Shown: positions 27,224 through 36,050 of the stretch, one piece after another | Layout: each line of letters starts with the position of its first letter | How positions within the stretch are numbered: position 1 is the first letter of the stretch | Assembly (NCBI RefSeq): GCF_013416525.1 | Contig: NZ_JACCEM010000002.1 | Coordinates: forward strand, 62,001 to 126,000 | Source: Parapusillimonas granuli | GTDB lineage: Bacteria; Pseudomonadota; Gammaproteobacteria; Burkholderiales; Burkholderiaceae_B | Direction: 5' to 3' | Length of the DNA stretch: 64,000 nucleotides | Position numbers and translations under genes: made by a program | Notes under the pieces: generated by a model | Seen by the model: only the letters and a program-made list of their open reading frames with translations | What the model was told of the DNA's origin: nothing | Database searches by the model: none

Positions 27224-27964
27224 CTATTCAGAGACCCCGCTGGTGGATGCGGACTCTTCGCCGGCTTGCGGGCTGCGGCTGCGGCGCAGGGCCAGCCATT
27301 TCCCGATGGCGACCACGGCCAGGGCGCCCGCCACTTCGGCGGCCAGCTTGAGCATGGGGCCGGGCGCGCCGAAGCGCTCGATGACGAAGACGTCGGTGAT
27401 CAGCATGCCGCCGGCGATCCAGCCCAGCAGGCCGGCGCCGAAGGTGACCACCACGGGGAAGCGGTCGATGAGCTTGAGGACCAGGGTGCTGCCCCAGACG
27501 ATGATGGGCACGCTGACGCACAGCCCGAAGATCACGTAGTAAAGCTGATGGTCGACGTGCGCGTTCTGGGCCGCGCCGGCGATCGCTATGACGTTGTCCA
27601 GGCTCATCGCGAAGTCGGCGATGATGATGGTCTTGACGGCGGACCACACCGAGGTGCCGCCGGTAATATTGCCGTGCCCGTCTTCCTCCGGCGCCAGCAG
27701 CTTGATGCCTATCCACACCAGCAGGCCGCAGCCCACCACCTTCAGGAAGGGGATGTCCAGCAAGGCGAGCGCAAACGCGATCAGCAGGACGCGCAGCACG
27801 ATGGCCCCCGCGGTGCCCCACAGTATGCCTTTCATTCTTTGGCTGGCCGGCAGGTTGCGGCAGGCGAGCGCAATGACCACGGCATTGTCCCCGCCCAGCA
27901 AGATGTCGATCAGAATTATTTGAAATACGGCGCCCCAATGGAGCGTCTCGATCACTTCAAGCAT
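27224..27964 (-). CDS. TerC-family (YjbE-type) integral membrane protein
   Basis: The 246-residue protein has about seven transmembrane helices and two copies of the acidic TerC motif: LIDILLGGDNAVVIALACRN near residue 18 and ADFAMSLDNVIAIAGAAQN near residue 127. TerC/Alx-like proteins are linked to metal ion (especially manganese) export or metalation of secreted enzymes; the name TerC comes from tellurite resistance. The start at 27964 (MLEVIETLHWG) fits relatives. The upstream leader was checked for the yybP-ykoY riboswitch often found before such genes, and no convincing match was seen. Confidence 0.9.
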   Translation of the reverse strand: MLEVIETLHWGAVFQIILIDILLGGDNAVVIALACRNLPASQRMKGILWGTAGAIVLRVLLIAFALALLDIPFLKVVGCGLLVWIGIKLLAPEEDGHGNITGGTSVWSAVKTIIIADFAMSLDNVIAIAGAAQNAHVDHQLYYVIFGLCVSVPIIVWGSTLVLKLIDRFPVVVTFGAGLLGWIAGGMLITDVFVIERFGAPGPMLKLAAEVAGALAVVAIGKWLALRRSRSPQAGEESASTSGVSE

Positions 27965-28210
27965 AAGATCAGCCAGTCCGAAAAAAGAAACGCAGGCGCC
28001 GCCGACAGGAAAAGCCCGGCCGGGCAAAGCCGCCATCCTGGTCTGATTCTAAATAAAACTTTCCACAAGCATTTAATACCGGCACTCCCGTCGTGGTCAT
28101 TCGACTATATAGTACCGGGGACGATGGGCGGTTCCAGGCTATACATGGACGTGGCAAAGATTTACCATTTGCTTTTTGTAACGCGGCCTACCCCATAAGA
28201 AGGAGCAACA

Positions 28211-28732
28211 GTGGGTTTCTGGAGTCTTTGGCATTTCGCGATATTCATCGCGCTGACCCTGGCCGCCATCCTGGCGGGCAGGCGCCGCAAAAATTCGCAC
28301 ATGGCGGGTTATGGGGGCTGGCTCATCGTGCTGAGCGTCTTCCTGATCTTCTGGGCCATGCAGGAACTGGCGGAGTTCTACCGGGTGCGCCGTGAAATCG
28401 CCGTGCTCGTGCCCTCGGCGCTCCAAAGCCCCGACTATCTGGAATACACGCGCTATGCGCTGGGGCTGGCGTGGCTGGAGGCCTTTCTGCTGATCGGGGC
28501 GGCCGCCATGCTGACCCTCAATCGCCATCGGCGGGCGGTGCACTGGACGATCGCCGCCGTCTGGATCGCGGGGCCGGTCGCCGCGCTTACCGAATTCGCG
28601 CTGGCCGAATCCTATTTCGGCGACTATCTGCTGGAAGACGATTATTCCGCCATGGCGGCGACCATGCTGTTCGCCACGGTATGGACCTGCTACCTGCTCG
28701 CCTCCGCCAGGGTGAAAAACACCTATACCTAG
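28211..28732 (+). CDS. DUF2569-family membrane protein
   Basis: The 173-residue protein has four predicted transmembrane helices and DUF2569-like sequence (GYGGWLIVLSVFLIFWAMQE; CYLLASARVKNTY at the end). Function is unknown. It starts with GTG at 28211, supported by AAGGAG six bases upstream. It is followed after 20 bases by an AI-2E-family permease gene, so the two are probably co-transcribed. The 246-bp spacer to the divergent TerC gene contains no obvious further gene. Confidence 0.8.
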   Translation: MGFWSLWHFAIFIALTLAAILAGRRRKNSHMAGYGGWLIVLSVFLIFWAMQELAEFYRVRREIAVLVPSALQSPDYLEYTRYALGLAWLEAFLLIGAAAMLTLNRHRRAVHWTIAAVWIAGPVAALTEFALAESYFGDYLLEDDYSAMAATMLFATVWTCYLLASARVKNTYT

Positions 28733-28752
28733 CGCATCGGGGCGAAGCCGCC

Positions 28753-29928
28753 ATGGATACCGCCAAGAACTCCAACCCCATAGAACAGGCCGGTTCGGCG
28801 GCCCCGGCGCAGGCGGAAGCCGCCGCGGTTCCGGCGCGGCGCCCGGGCGACACCGCCCTGACGATACTCGCCGTGCTGGCGTTCGTCTTCGCCCTGCAAT
28901 GGGCGCGCGACTTCTTCATACCGCTGGTCTTCGGCATCCTCATCGCCTATACCCTCAACCCCGTCGTCATCTGGCTGGAACGGCTGCGCCTGCCGCGCGC
29001 GCTGGCCAGCGCCGTGGTCATGCTCGCCTTGCTGGGCAGCAGCACGCTGGTGGCGAGCTCGGTCTACAACGAAGCGCAGGCCATCATGGACGAGCTGCCC
29101 ATCGCCACGTACAAGCTCACCAGCGCGCTGCGCCGCCTCGACGACGGCGAGCAGGGGCCGCTGGACAAGCTGCGCAGCGCGGCCGACGCACTGAAAAAAG
29201 CGGCGAACGCCGACGGCGGTTCGGCCGACCCGGCGCCCTCGGTGCAGCCGCCGCCCGCGGTGCTCATCAAACAGCCGGATTTCGATCTGAACGACTGGCT
29301 GCTGGCCGGCTCCAAGAGCGCGGCGGCCTTCATCGGCCAGCTGACCATGGTGCTCTTCCTGGTGTTCTTCGCCTTGGTATCGGGCAATACGTTCAAGCGC
29401 AAGCTGGTCAAGCTGACCGGCCCGTCGCTGTCGAACAAGAAGATCACGGTGCAGATACTGGACGACATCAACAGCTCCATCCAGAAGTACATGCTCATGC
29501 TGCTGGTCACCAACACCATGCTGGGGCTGCTCACCTGGCTGGCCCTGCACTGGATCGGGCTCGACAACGCGGGCGCCTGGGCGCTGGTCGCCGCGCTCAC
29601 GCACATCATCCCCTACTTCGGCTCCATGATCGCGATGACGGCGATCGCCTTCGCCGCCTTCCTGCAGTTCGAGTCCTTCTCCATGATGCTGCTGGCCGCG
29701 TTCGCGACGCTGGCGATCTCCACGCTGGTCGGCATGCTGGTGAGCACGTGGATGACGGGCCGCATCGCCAAGATGAACGCCATGGCCGTTTTCGTGGCGC
29801 TTCTGTTCGGCGCCTGGCTCTGGGGAGTATGGGGCATGCTGCTGTGCGTACCCGTCATCGTGGTCATCAAAGTGATTTCGCAGCATGTCGAGGATTTGCA
29901 CGCGCTTGCGGAACTCCTCAGCGAATAG
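28753..29928 (+). CDS. AI-2E-family transporter (PerM-like), first copy
   Basis: The 391-residue inner-membrane protein has about eight helices and AI-2E/UPF0118 features: FFIPLVFGILIAYTLNPVV near the N-terminus, a polar extramembrane segment of about 100 residues (about 110-195) and GLLTWLALHWIGLDNAGAWAL. Family members export quorum-signal AI-2 (TqsA) or act as Na+/H+ antiporters; which applies here is unknown. The ATG at 28753 follows a poor ribosome-binding site and may rely on coupling to the upstream gene. A second family member follows 63 bp downstream. Confidence 0.88.
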   Translation: MDTAKNSNPIEQAGSAAPAQAEAAAVPARRPGDTALTILAVLAFVFALQWARDFFIPLVFGILIAYTLNPVVIWLERLRLPRALASAVVMLALLGSSTLVASSVYNEAQAIMDELPIATYKLTSALRRLDDGEQGPLDKLRSAADALKKAANADGGSADPAPSVQPPPAVLIKQPDFDLNDWLLAGSKSAAAFIGQLTMVLFLVFFALVSGNTFKRKLVKLTGPSLSNKKITVQILDDINSSIQKYMLMLLVTNTMLGLLTWLALHWIGLDNAGAWALVAALTHIIPYFGSMIAMTAIAFAAFLQFESFSMMLLAAFATLAISTLVGMLVSTWMTGRIAKMNAMAVFVALLFGAWLWGVWGMLLCVPVIVVIKVISQHVEDLHALAELLSE

Positions 29929-29991
29929 TTGATCTATCGCATAGAATTTGAATCCCCGGCGGCATACGGCGCTTTCCTCTACGGACACTCA

Positions 29992-31086
29992 ATGAACAAC
30001 TCCAGACTCTATTTCCGGTCCTTTCTGTTCCTGCTGATTGCCGTCACGGCCGCCTTCATCTGGGTGCTGCTGCCCTTCTACGGGGCGATTTTCTGGGGCG
30101 CCATACTGGCCATCATTTTCCAGCCGCTGCAGCGCCGCCTGGAAATCCGCCTCAGGGGCCGCCCCAACCTCTCGGCCCTGATCAGCCTGCTGGTCATCAT
30201 CCTGATCGTCATCCTGCCGGTCATCTTCATCAGCGCTTCCCTTCTTCAGGAAGGCGCCGTCATCTACAAGCGGATCAGTTCCGGCGACCTGAACCTGGGC
30301 GCCTATTTCGAGCAGGTGATGAGCGCGCTGCCGGCCGGGGTGCACGACACGCTGACCCGTTTCGGCGTGGGCGACATATTCAGCCTGCGCGAAAAGCTCA
30401 GCGCCAGCGCGCTGCAAGGCAGCAAGTTCCTGGCCACGCAGGCGGTCAACGTGGGGCAGAACACCGCGCAGTTCCTGATCGGCCTGGGCATCATGCTGTA
30501 CATGCTTTTTTTCCTGCTGCGCGACGGCGTGCAGCTGGCGCGCCAGGCCAAGCAGCTGATCCCGCTCAGTGAAGAACACAAGCAGCATCTGTTCCGCAAG
30601 TTCACCACGGTGGTCAAGGCCACCGTCAAGGGCAACGTGATGGTGGCCGCCACCCAGGGCGCATTGGGCGGCGTGATGTTCGCCTTTCTCGGCATACAGG
30701 GCGCGCTGCTGTGGGGCGTGGTGATGGCGTTTCTTTCATTGCTGCCGGCCGTGGGCGCGTCGCTGATCTGGCTGCCCGTCGCCATTTATTTCCTGGTGAC
30801 CGGCGCGGTGCTGCAAGGCGTGGTCCTGATACTGTTCGGCGTCCTGGTCATCGGCCTGGTCGACAACCTGCTGCGGCCCCTGCTGGTCGGCAAGGACACC
30901 AAGATACCGGATTACGTCATACTGATTTCCACACTGGGCGGGCTGGCGGTGTTCGGCCTGAACGGCTTCGTGATCGGCCCCCTGTTCGCCGCGCTGTTCA
31001 TCGCGTGCTGGGATCTTTTCCCTTCGGCCATACGCATGAATCAGCAGCAGTCGCTGCCGCGCCGCGAGGACGCGGACGCGCCCTGA
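29992..31086 (+). CDS. AI-2E-family transporter (PerM-like), second copy
   Basis: The 364-residue protein is a second, only distantly similar member of the same family. It has an N-terminal hydrophobic pair (FFLFLLIAVTAAFIWVLLPFYGAIFWG-like, residues 10-37), a shorter polar segment than its neighbour (about 85-160), and the family's conserved end, VGKDTKIPDYVILISTLGGLAVFGLNGFVIGPL (about 310-342). Tandem, divergent AI-2E genes may have complementary substrates or form a hetero-oligomer (inference). The ATG at 29992 has only a weak upstream site. Confidence 0.9.
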   Translation: MNNSRLYFRSFLFLLIAVTAAFIWVLLPFYGAIFWGAILAIIFQPLQRRLEIRLRGRPNLSALISLLVIILIVILPVIFISASLLQEGAVIYKRISSGDLNLGAYFEQVMSALPAGVHDTLTRFGVGDIFSLREKLSASALQGSKFLATQAVNVGQNTAQFLIGLGIMLYMLFFLLRDGVQLARQAKQLIPLSEEHKQHLFRKFTTVVKATVKGNVMVAATQGALGGVMFAFLGIQGALLWGVVMAFLSLLPAVGASLIWLPVAIYFLVTGAVLQGVVLILFGVLVIGLVDNLLRPLLVGKDTKIPDYVILISTLGGLAVFGLNGFVIGPLFAALFIACWDLFPSAIRMNQQQSLPRREDADAP

Positions 31087-31111
31087 AACCCGAAAGCCCG
31101 GCACCCCGGCT

Positions 31112-31480
31112 TCAGGCGAACAGGATGGCCACGTTCAAGGCCAGGGCCAGCGCCCAGACGACCGTGCGCAGCATGCCGTAGCCCGCGATATACAGGCCGA
31201 TGTAGACCAGCCGGACCAGCACCCAGGCCAGCATCAGGCCGGCCACCCATGCGGGATCGGCCTGCTTGAACAGCGCCAGCAGCACGGCCGCATAGAAGAA
31301 CGGCAGCCCCTCGAAAAGATTGGCCTGCGCGGCATTGGCGCGGGCCCGCCACCCCTCCTGGCTGGACAGCCAGGCGCGCGGGGCGTCGTTGTCGAACCCC
31401 TTGCCGCCCGCCTTGGCCACCACCGCGGCAACCATGGGCAAAAAGGCGGCGCACAACATGAGCCAAGTGATCGTTGACAT
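31112..31480 (-). CDS. MAPEG-family membrane protein
   Basis: The 122-residue protein has four transmembrane helices and the MAPEG pattern: ANAAQANLFEGLPFFYAAVLLA with the conserved E-x-x-P, and RLVYIGLYIAGYGMLRTVVWA. MAPEG proteins include glutathione-dependent membrane enzymes, and the bacterial subgroup is largely uncharacterised. The gene converges with the AI-2E gene, and its start at 31480 has GGAGC upstream. It is divergent from tRNA-Thr. Confidence 0.88.
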   Translation of the reverse strand: MSTITWLMLCAAFLPMVAAVVAKAGGKGFDNDAPRAWLSSQEGWRARANAAQANLFEGLPFFYAAVLLALFKQADPAWVAGLMLAWVLVRLVYIGLYIAGYGMLRTVVWALALALNVAILFA

Positions 31481-31507
31481 CGCTGCTCCTGAAAAGAATC
31501 GGGCCGT

Positions 31508-31536
31508 TTCCCATTTTCGACATGAATATGTATAAT
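31508..31536 (+). promoter_or_regulatory. Sigma70 promoter of tRNA-Thr
   Basis: A perfect -10 TATAAT at 31531-31536 lies 17 bases after TTCCCA (31508-31513; four of six matches to TTGACA). It is about 45 bases upstream of the mature tRNA 5' end and is the strongest promoter-like element in the spacer. Confidence 0.65.
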
Positions 31537-31581
31537 AGCTGGCTTAGCGGATCAAGGACACATTTCTTGTACACCGCTTTG

Positions 31582-31657
31582 GCCGATGTAGCTCAGTCGG
31601 TAGAGCAGCTCATTCGTAATGAGAAGGTCGAGGGTTCGATTCCTTTCATCGGCACCA
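31582..31657 (+). tRNA. tRNA-Thr (anticodon CGT)
   Basis: The 76-base gene folds as a cloverleaf with acceptor stem GCCGATG/CATCGGC, D-arm TAGCTCAGTCGGTAGAGC, anticodon stem-loop CTCATTCGTAATGAG with CGT at 31615-31617, T-arm AGGGTTCGATTCCTT, and an encoded CCA at 31655-31657. It is an independent unit with its own promoter and terminator. Confidence 0.97.
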
Positions 31658-31674
31658 GAGTTTTCATGAAAAAG

Positions 31675-31707
31675 CCTGTCAGCACCTTGTGTTGCCAGGT
31701 TTTTTTT
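31675..31707 (+). terminator. Intrinsic terminator of tRNA-Thr
   Basis: CCTGTCAGCAC pairs with GTGTTGCCAGG (one mismatch, one G-U) around a CTT loop and is followed by eight T residues (31700-31707). It is 17 bases past the tRNA CCA end. Confidence 0.85.
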
Positions 31708-31727
31708 ATGCGCCTTCCTGTAGAATA

Positions 31728-31800
31728 CGCGCTGGGTGTTAGCTGCATGCCGCAGCGGGACAGGTTCATGCGTCGGTCGGGCCGCCACGCGGGGCTTTAC
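31728..31800 (+). promoter_or_regulatory. Structured 5' leader of nhaA; candidate nhaA-I (lithium-responsive) riboswitch
   Basis: The leader between the tRNA terminator and nhaA is compact and structured. The stem GCTGC-ATGCC-GCAGC (31742-31756) is followed by GGGACAGG, then by a second hairpin (GCGTCGG...CCGCCACGC, 31770-31790). The run ACGCGGGGC, which could serve as ribosome-binding site, lies in or beside that second hairpin, so ligand-dependent folding could control translation. Conserved-looking GGGTGTTAGCTG and GGGACAGG recall the nhaA-I motif RNA, reported to sense lithium. The identification is from memory of the motif and needs a covariance-model match. Confidence 0.4.
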
Positions 31801-31804
31801 CATC

Positions 31805-33178
31805 ATGCACCGCCACGACACCCTGCGGCAAGACCTGCCGCGCGCCCGGCTCCTGGCCGAACGCGCTTTCGCCACGCTCGAACATTTCCTGCATATTGAA
31901 GCCGCCGCCGGCATCGTGCTGCTGATCGCGGCCGCGGTGGCGCTGATCTGGGCCAACTCGCCGCTGGCCGACAGCTACCATGCGCTCTGGCACCTGCCGG
32001 TATCCATCGGCATGGGCGGCCGCGTATTTTCCCAGTCCCTGCATTTCATCATCAACGACGCGCTGATGACCGTCTTCTTCCTGGCCGTCGGCATGGAGAT
32101 CCGCCGCGAGATCCACGAGGGCGCCCTGAGCGACCCGCGCCAGGCCATGCTGCCCATCATGGCGGCGCTCGGCGGGGTGGCCGCGCCCGCGCTCATGTAT
32201 GCGGCGCTGAACGGCGACCCGCAGCGGCTTGCGGGCTGGGCCGTGCCCACGGCGACGGACATCGCCTTCGCCCTGGGCGTGCTGGCGCTGCTGGGCCGCG
32301 GCATTCCCGGAAACGTGCGCGTGTTTCTGCTGGCCCTGGCCATCATCGACGACATCATCGCCGTGCTGATCATCGCGCTGTTCTATTCCGGCGGGCTGGC
32401 GCCGCATGGGTTTCTCGTCGCGGGGCTGGGCATCCTGGCCGTGCTGGGCCTGCAGCGCATCGGCGTCGGCTCGGCCCTGGGCTACGTACTGCCCGGCGCC
32501 GTCGTCTGGATCGGCCTGCTGATGACCGGCGCGCACCCCACGCTCGCCGGCGTCGTGCTGGGCATGCTGACCCCGGTCGTGCCCCTGCGCATGCGCGAGC
32601 GCCCGCTGGACATGCTGGCCCAGGCGGCGCAAAGGCTGCTCGCCGACGGCGACGGACTGAAGGACGCGCCGCCGGGGGACGCACCGCTCAGGCGGCTGCG
32701 CCTGGCCCAGCGCGAGCTGCTGCCGCCCGTGGTCCGCGTGCAAAAGGCGCTGCACCCCTGGGTCGCCTTCGGCATCATGCCTTTGTTCGCGCTGGCCAAT
32801 GCGGGCGTGAGCATGGGCGGCATCGACCTGTCCTCCGCCGGGCCGCAATGGGTGATGGCGGGCACGGCGCTGGCGCTGGTGCTCGGCAAGCCGCTGGGCG
32901 TGGTCGGCGTCAGCTGGCTGATGGTGAGGCTGGGCGCGTGCCGCCTGCCGCCGGGCGTGTCCTGGGGCGCCATGGCCCTGATCGGCCTGCTGGCCGGCGT
33001 GGGCTTCACCATGTCCATTTTCATCGCCATGCTGGCATTTGAAAGCGCAGCGCTGCTGGGCGCGGCCAAGCTGGGGGTGCTGGCCGGCTCGCTGGCGGCC
33101 GCGCTGCTGGGCCTGGCCTGGGGCGCGCTGTACCGCCGCAGGCTCGCGCCGCCGCTTTCGTGCACGCTTCCGCCTTGA
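31805..33178 (+). CDS. nhaA: Na+/H+ antiporter NhaA
   Basis: The 457-residue inner-membrane antiporter expels Na+ (and Li+) in exchange for protons. Key residues are present: D152 in [11 protein letters not shown] and the ion-binding pair D182-D183 in [14 protein letters not shown]. About twelve helices are visible, including [18 protein letters not shown] (residues 91-108), a conserved family signature. The family is usually near 390-440 residues, so this one has modest extensions at both ends. The ATG at 31805 follows a structured leader; the frame upstream of it is non-coding. Confidence 0.95.
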   Translation: MHRHDTLRQDLPRARLLAERAFATLEHFLHIEAAAGIVLLIAAAVALIWANSPLADSYHALWHLPVSIGMGGRVFSQSLHFIINDALMTVFFLAVGMEIRREIHEGALSDPRQAMLPIMAALGGVAAPALMYAALNGDPQRLAGWAVPTATDIAFALGVLALLGRGIPGNVRVFLLALAIIDDIIAVLIIALFYSGGLAPHGFLVAGLGILAVLGLQRIGVGSALGYVLPGAVVWIGLLMTGAHPTLAGVVLGMLTPVVPLRMRERPLDMLAQAAQRLLADGDGLKDAPPGDAPLRRLRLAQRELLPPVVRVQKALHPWVAFGIMPLFALANAGVSMGGIDLSSAGPQWVMAGTALALVLGKPLGVVGVSWLMVRLGACRLPPGVSWGAMALIGLLAGVGFTMSIFIAMLAFESAALLGAAKLGVLAGSLAAALLGLAWGALYRRRLAPPLSCTLPP

Positions 33179-33304
33179 TACATCTATCAACTTTCGTCAA
33201 TTTTCACGAAACCGCGGCCACGGCCGCAACGGCCTCGATTATCATTTCGAGGCTTCACGCGCCAGGATGGAGGTTTTCCACAAGAAGAAAAAAGGAGAAA
33301 AGGA

Positions 33305-34834
33305 ATGGCGAATGGTTTCCGGCTCGTCGCGCTCAATGGCTTGCTGATTTTCCTGTATGTGGCGCTGGGCCGCGTCACATTCGCCGCGTCGGTCGAATAC
33401 GGCAACGTTACCAGCGTGATCTTCGCGCCCGAAGGGGTGGCGCTGGCCTTCTCCATCCTGTTCGGCCCGAAGATCGCGCCGGGCATCATGCTCGGGCAGG
33501 CGCTGCTGTCGTACTGGTCCGGCCCGTCCTTGCTGGGCGGGCTGGGCATCGGTCTCTTCAATGCTTTCGAAGGCGTGCTCGGCGGCTATCTGTTCCGCCG
33601 CTGGGGCTTGTCGCGCCGCTTCGATCGCCTGCGCGACGTGGGCCTGCTGACCTGCATGATCTTCCTGATTCTGCAGCCCATCAGCGCAACCGGCGGCGTG
33701 CTGATGCTGCTGCTGAACGGCATGATCCCCACCCATGTCACGAATCTGTTCGTGGACGCCTGGTCGACGCAAGGCATACAGAAGCCGCTGCCGTCGCTGC
33801 ACCTGGTGCTGCCGGCCTGGCTGCACTGGTGGATAGGCAATTCCCTGGGGCAGTTGCTGGTGGCGCCGCTGGTGCTGGCCTGGCTGACCCCGGCAAAGCA
33901 TAAGGCCGCGCCGCTCACCCCCTTGGAACTTGCAGTGTTCGCCGCCGGCGTGGCGGCCGTGCTGCTCACCGCGAACTCCAAGCTGGTGGCCGGACCCCTG
34001 CTCCTGCTGGCCTCGAGCTATGCGCTGCTGGTCTGGGTAGGCCTGCGCTGCGACGTCCGGGCGGTGACCGGCGCCAATCTGCTGGTCACCATCGTCATCG
34101 TAGGGGTGGGCATGCTGGGCGACGGCTATATGTCCTACTTGCCCGTGGCCGACCGGCTGTTCTATGTCAGTTTCTTCCTGGCGAGCGGCCTGCTGTTTTC
34201 CCTGCTGCTGTTCGCCATGCTGGAAGAGCGGCGCGACATGATTCTGCGCCTGACGGAGCTGGCATCCCGGGACGCCCTCACCCAGGTGAGCAACCGGCGC
34301 CACTTCATGGAGCAGGCCGAACGCGAAGTCGCCTCCGCGCGGCGCCACGGCACGCCCATCAGCCTGGCGCTGCTGGACGTGGACCATTTCAAGTCGATCA
34401 ACGATACGCACGGGCATGTCGTCGGCGACCAGGCCCTGCAAATGCTTGCCCGCTGCTGCGAGACGGTGCTGCGCACGGGCGATCTGGTGGGCCGGGTCGG
34501 CGGGGAGGAATTCGCGCTGCTGTTCCGCTGCTCGAATTCGCGGGAGGCCCGGCAGGCGGTCCAGCGGCTGCTCGATCTGGTCACGGAGCAATCGATTCTC
34601 GCGCCGGACGGCAGGGAGGTCCGCATCACTTTCAGCGCGGGCGTGGCCGAGGCCGGCCCGCAGGCATCGCTGGACGCCATGTACGCCGCGGCGGATCAGA
34701 CACTGTATGAGGCGAAGAATGCGGGCCGCAGCCGCGTACGGATATCCGGGGCGGCGCCGGAACGGGAGCGGGAGTTCCCCGGCGGTGATGTCGGCCTTGG
34801 TTCCGGCGGCTGTTCCGTGGCCGAGACTGCTTGA
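33305..34834 (+). CDS. MASE1-like membrane diguanylate cyclase (GGDEF)
   Basis: The 509-residue protein has an N-terminal membrane sensor of about eight helices (residues 5-310) with a MASE1-like beginning (NVTSVIFAPEGVALAFSILFGPKIAPG in part, residues 33-59). The C-terminal GGDEF domain (about 325-485) contains LDVDHFKSINDTHGH, the active-site GGEEF and an intact inhibitory RxxD site (RTGD, five residues before GGEEF). It should make cyclic di-GMP from GTP and be subject to product inhibition. AAAGGAGAAAAGGA precedes the ATG at 33305. No EAL domain is present. Confidence 0.92.
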   Translation: MANGFRLVALNGLLIFLYVALGRVTFAASVEYGNVTSVIFAPEGVALAFSILFGPKIAPGIMLGQALLSYWSGPSLLGGLGIGLFNAFEGVLGGYLFRRWGLSRRFDRLRDVGLLTCMIFLILQPISATGGVLMLLLNGMIPTHVTNLFVDAWSTQGIQKPLPSLHLVLPAWLHWWIGNSLGQLLVAPLVLAWLTPAKHKAAPLTPLELAVFAAGVAAVLLTANSKLVAGPLLLLASSYALLVWVGLRCDVRAVTGANLLVTIVIVGVGMLGDGYMSYLPVADRLFYVSFFLASGLLFSLLLFAMLEERRDMILRLTELASRDALTQVSNRRHFMEQAEREVASARRHGTPISLALLDVDHFKSINDTHGHVVGDQALQMLARCCETVLRTGDLVGRVGGEEFALLFRCSNSREARQAVQRLLDLVTEQSILAPDGREVRITFSAGVAEAGPQASLDAMYAAADQTLYEAKNAGRSRVRISGAAPEREREFPGGDVGLGSGGCSVAETA

Positions 34835-34934
34835 ATCAGAGCCACTCCCATCACAATAGTGATATTATGTAACAAAAATACCACCTACAACAACCAACTC
34901 GCTGCCGTCCTGTCGACGAACATGGGAGATCACG

Positions 34935-36014
34935 GTGCCGCACTCACTGCCGCTACGGGAAACCGACAGCATTGCCGTCCCATCCCGGGCGCTGGACATC
35001 GGCGACCGCCATGCGGCCGGCACCGCCTACGAAGCCGCCTTCGACGGCATCGTGCGCCTGGCGTCGGGCATCTGCCATACTCCCAGGGCCGGCATCATGC
35101 TGGTCGAGCAAGAAAGACAGCGCCTGAAAACCGAATTGGGCCTGGACGTCCGGGCCCTGCCGCCCGACGCCGCTTCGCTGGCGGACGCCCAGCTTGCAGC
35201 GGGGCGGGACTTCCTGATCATCCACGACACGCACAAAACCCCGTCGGCCGCCGCCCCAGGCATACATCCGCCCGGCGGCAAGCAGCCGCGCTTCTATGCC
35301 GGCGCGCTGGTCAGGTCGGGCCCGCGCGCCATCGGCGCGCTGTGCGTCCTGGGCTATGAACCCCGCGGGCTCGGCCCATGGCAGATCGAGGCCCTGGTCC
35401 TCTTGCGGGACCAGACGGAACGGCTGCTCGACTTCCATCGCCATCATGCCGCCCAGCGCCGCCTCGTGAAAGAACTGAACGATGCGCGCGACGAGCTGCA
35501 GCGGCAGGTGTGCCTCGACCCGCTCACCGGCCTGCTGAACCGCCGCGCGCTCGAAGCGCGCCTGCTGCTCGAGCTCGAATCCATCCGGGCCGACGGCGCG
35601 CCCGGCGCCATACTGATGCTCGACCTCGACGACTTCAAGCTCGCCAACGACACCCGCGGCCATCTTTACGGCGACGGCATCCTGATCAGGGTGGCGGGGC
35701 TGCTGCGCCGGGCGACGCGCGCGACGGACGTGGCGGGCCGCTGGGGCGGAGACGAATTCATGCTGCTGCTGCCCTCCATGAGCCTGCAGCAGGCCCGGGA
35801 AGTCGCCCTGCGGATCTCGCGCGCCATTTCCAGGGGCGTGCCGGGCGAGTGCAAGCGCGGCATCTCGGCCAGCATCGGCATCGCGCCCCTTGCCGGCCAC
35901 CATAGCGTTTCCGACGTCATCAGCGCGGTCGACGCCGCCATGTACGAGGCCAAGCGCTCCGGGGCGCAGGGCCCCAGAATCCGGTTCGCCGCCCCCCGAG
36001 AGCAGCGCCCGTGA
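34935..36014 (+). CDS. GAF-GGDEF diguanylate cyclase
   Basis: The 359-residue cytoplasmic protein has an N-terminal GAF-like sensor domain (about 25-165; RFYAGALVRSGPRAIGALCVLGYEPRGL in part) and a C-terminal GGDEF domain (about 190-345). The latter has LDLDDFKLANDTRGHLYGDG, active-site GGDEF and an I-site RATD five residues before it. It should synthesise cyclic di-GMP. It starts with GTG at 34935, supported by GGGAG six bases upstream; the nearby ATG at 34922 is out of frame. It follows the MASE1 cyclase gene by 100 bp, in which a small repeat (ATCAC-AATA-GTGAT, 34850-34863) occurs. Confidence 0.9.
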   Translation: MPHSLPLRETDSIAVPSRALDIGDRHAAGTAYEAAFDGIVRLASGICHTPRAGIMLVEQERQRLKTELGLDVRALPPDAASLADAQLAAGRDFLIIHDTHKTPSAAAPGIHPPGGKQPRFYAGALVRSGPRAIGALCVLGYEPRGLGPWQIEALVLLRDQTERLLDFHRHHAAQRRLVKELNDARDELQRQVCLDPLTGLLNRRALEARLLLELESIRADGAPGAILMLDLDDFKLANDTRGHLYGDGILIRVAGLLRRATRATDVAGRWGGDEFMLLLPSMSLQQAREVALRISRAISRGVPGECKRGISASIGIAPLAGHHSVSDVISAVDAAMYEAKRSGAQGPRIRFAAPREQRP

Positions 36015-36050
36015 CGCTGACGGGCCCCGAGGCAAGCCGGCCGCTTGCCG

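Noticed and set aside
27965-28210. Possible yybP-ykoY manganese riboswitch before the TerC gene
   Set aside because: The leader has GGGGTAGGCCGCG but not the rest of the motif that I would expect, and the start codon side shows no conserved second loop.
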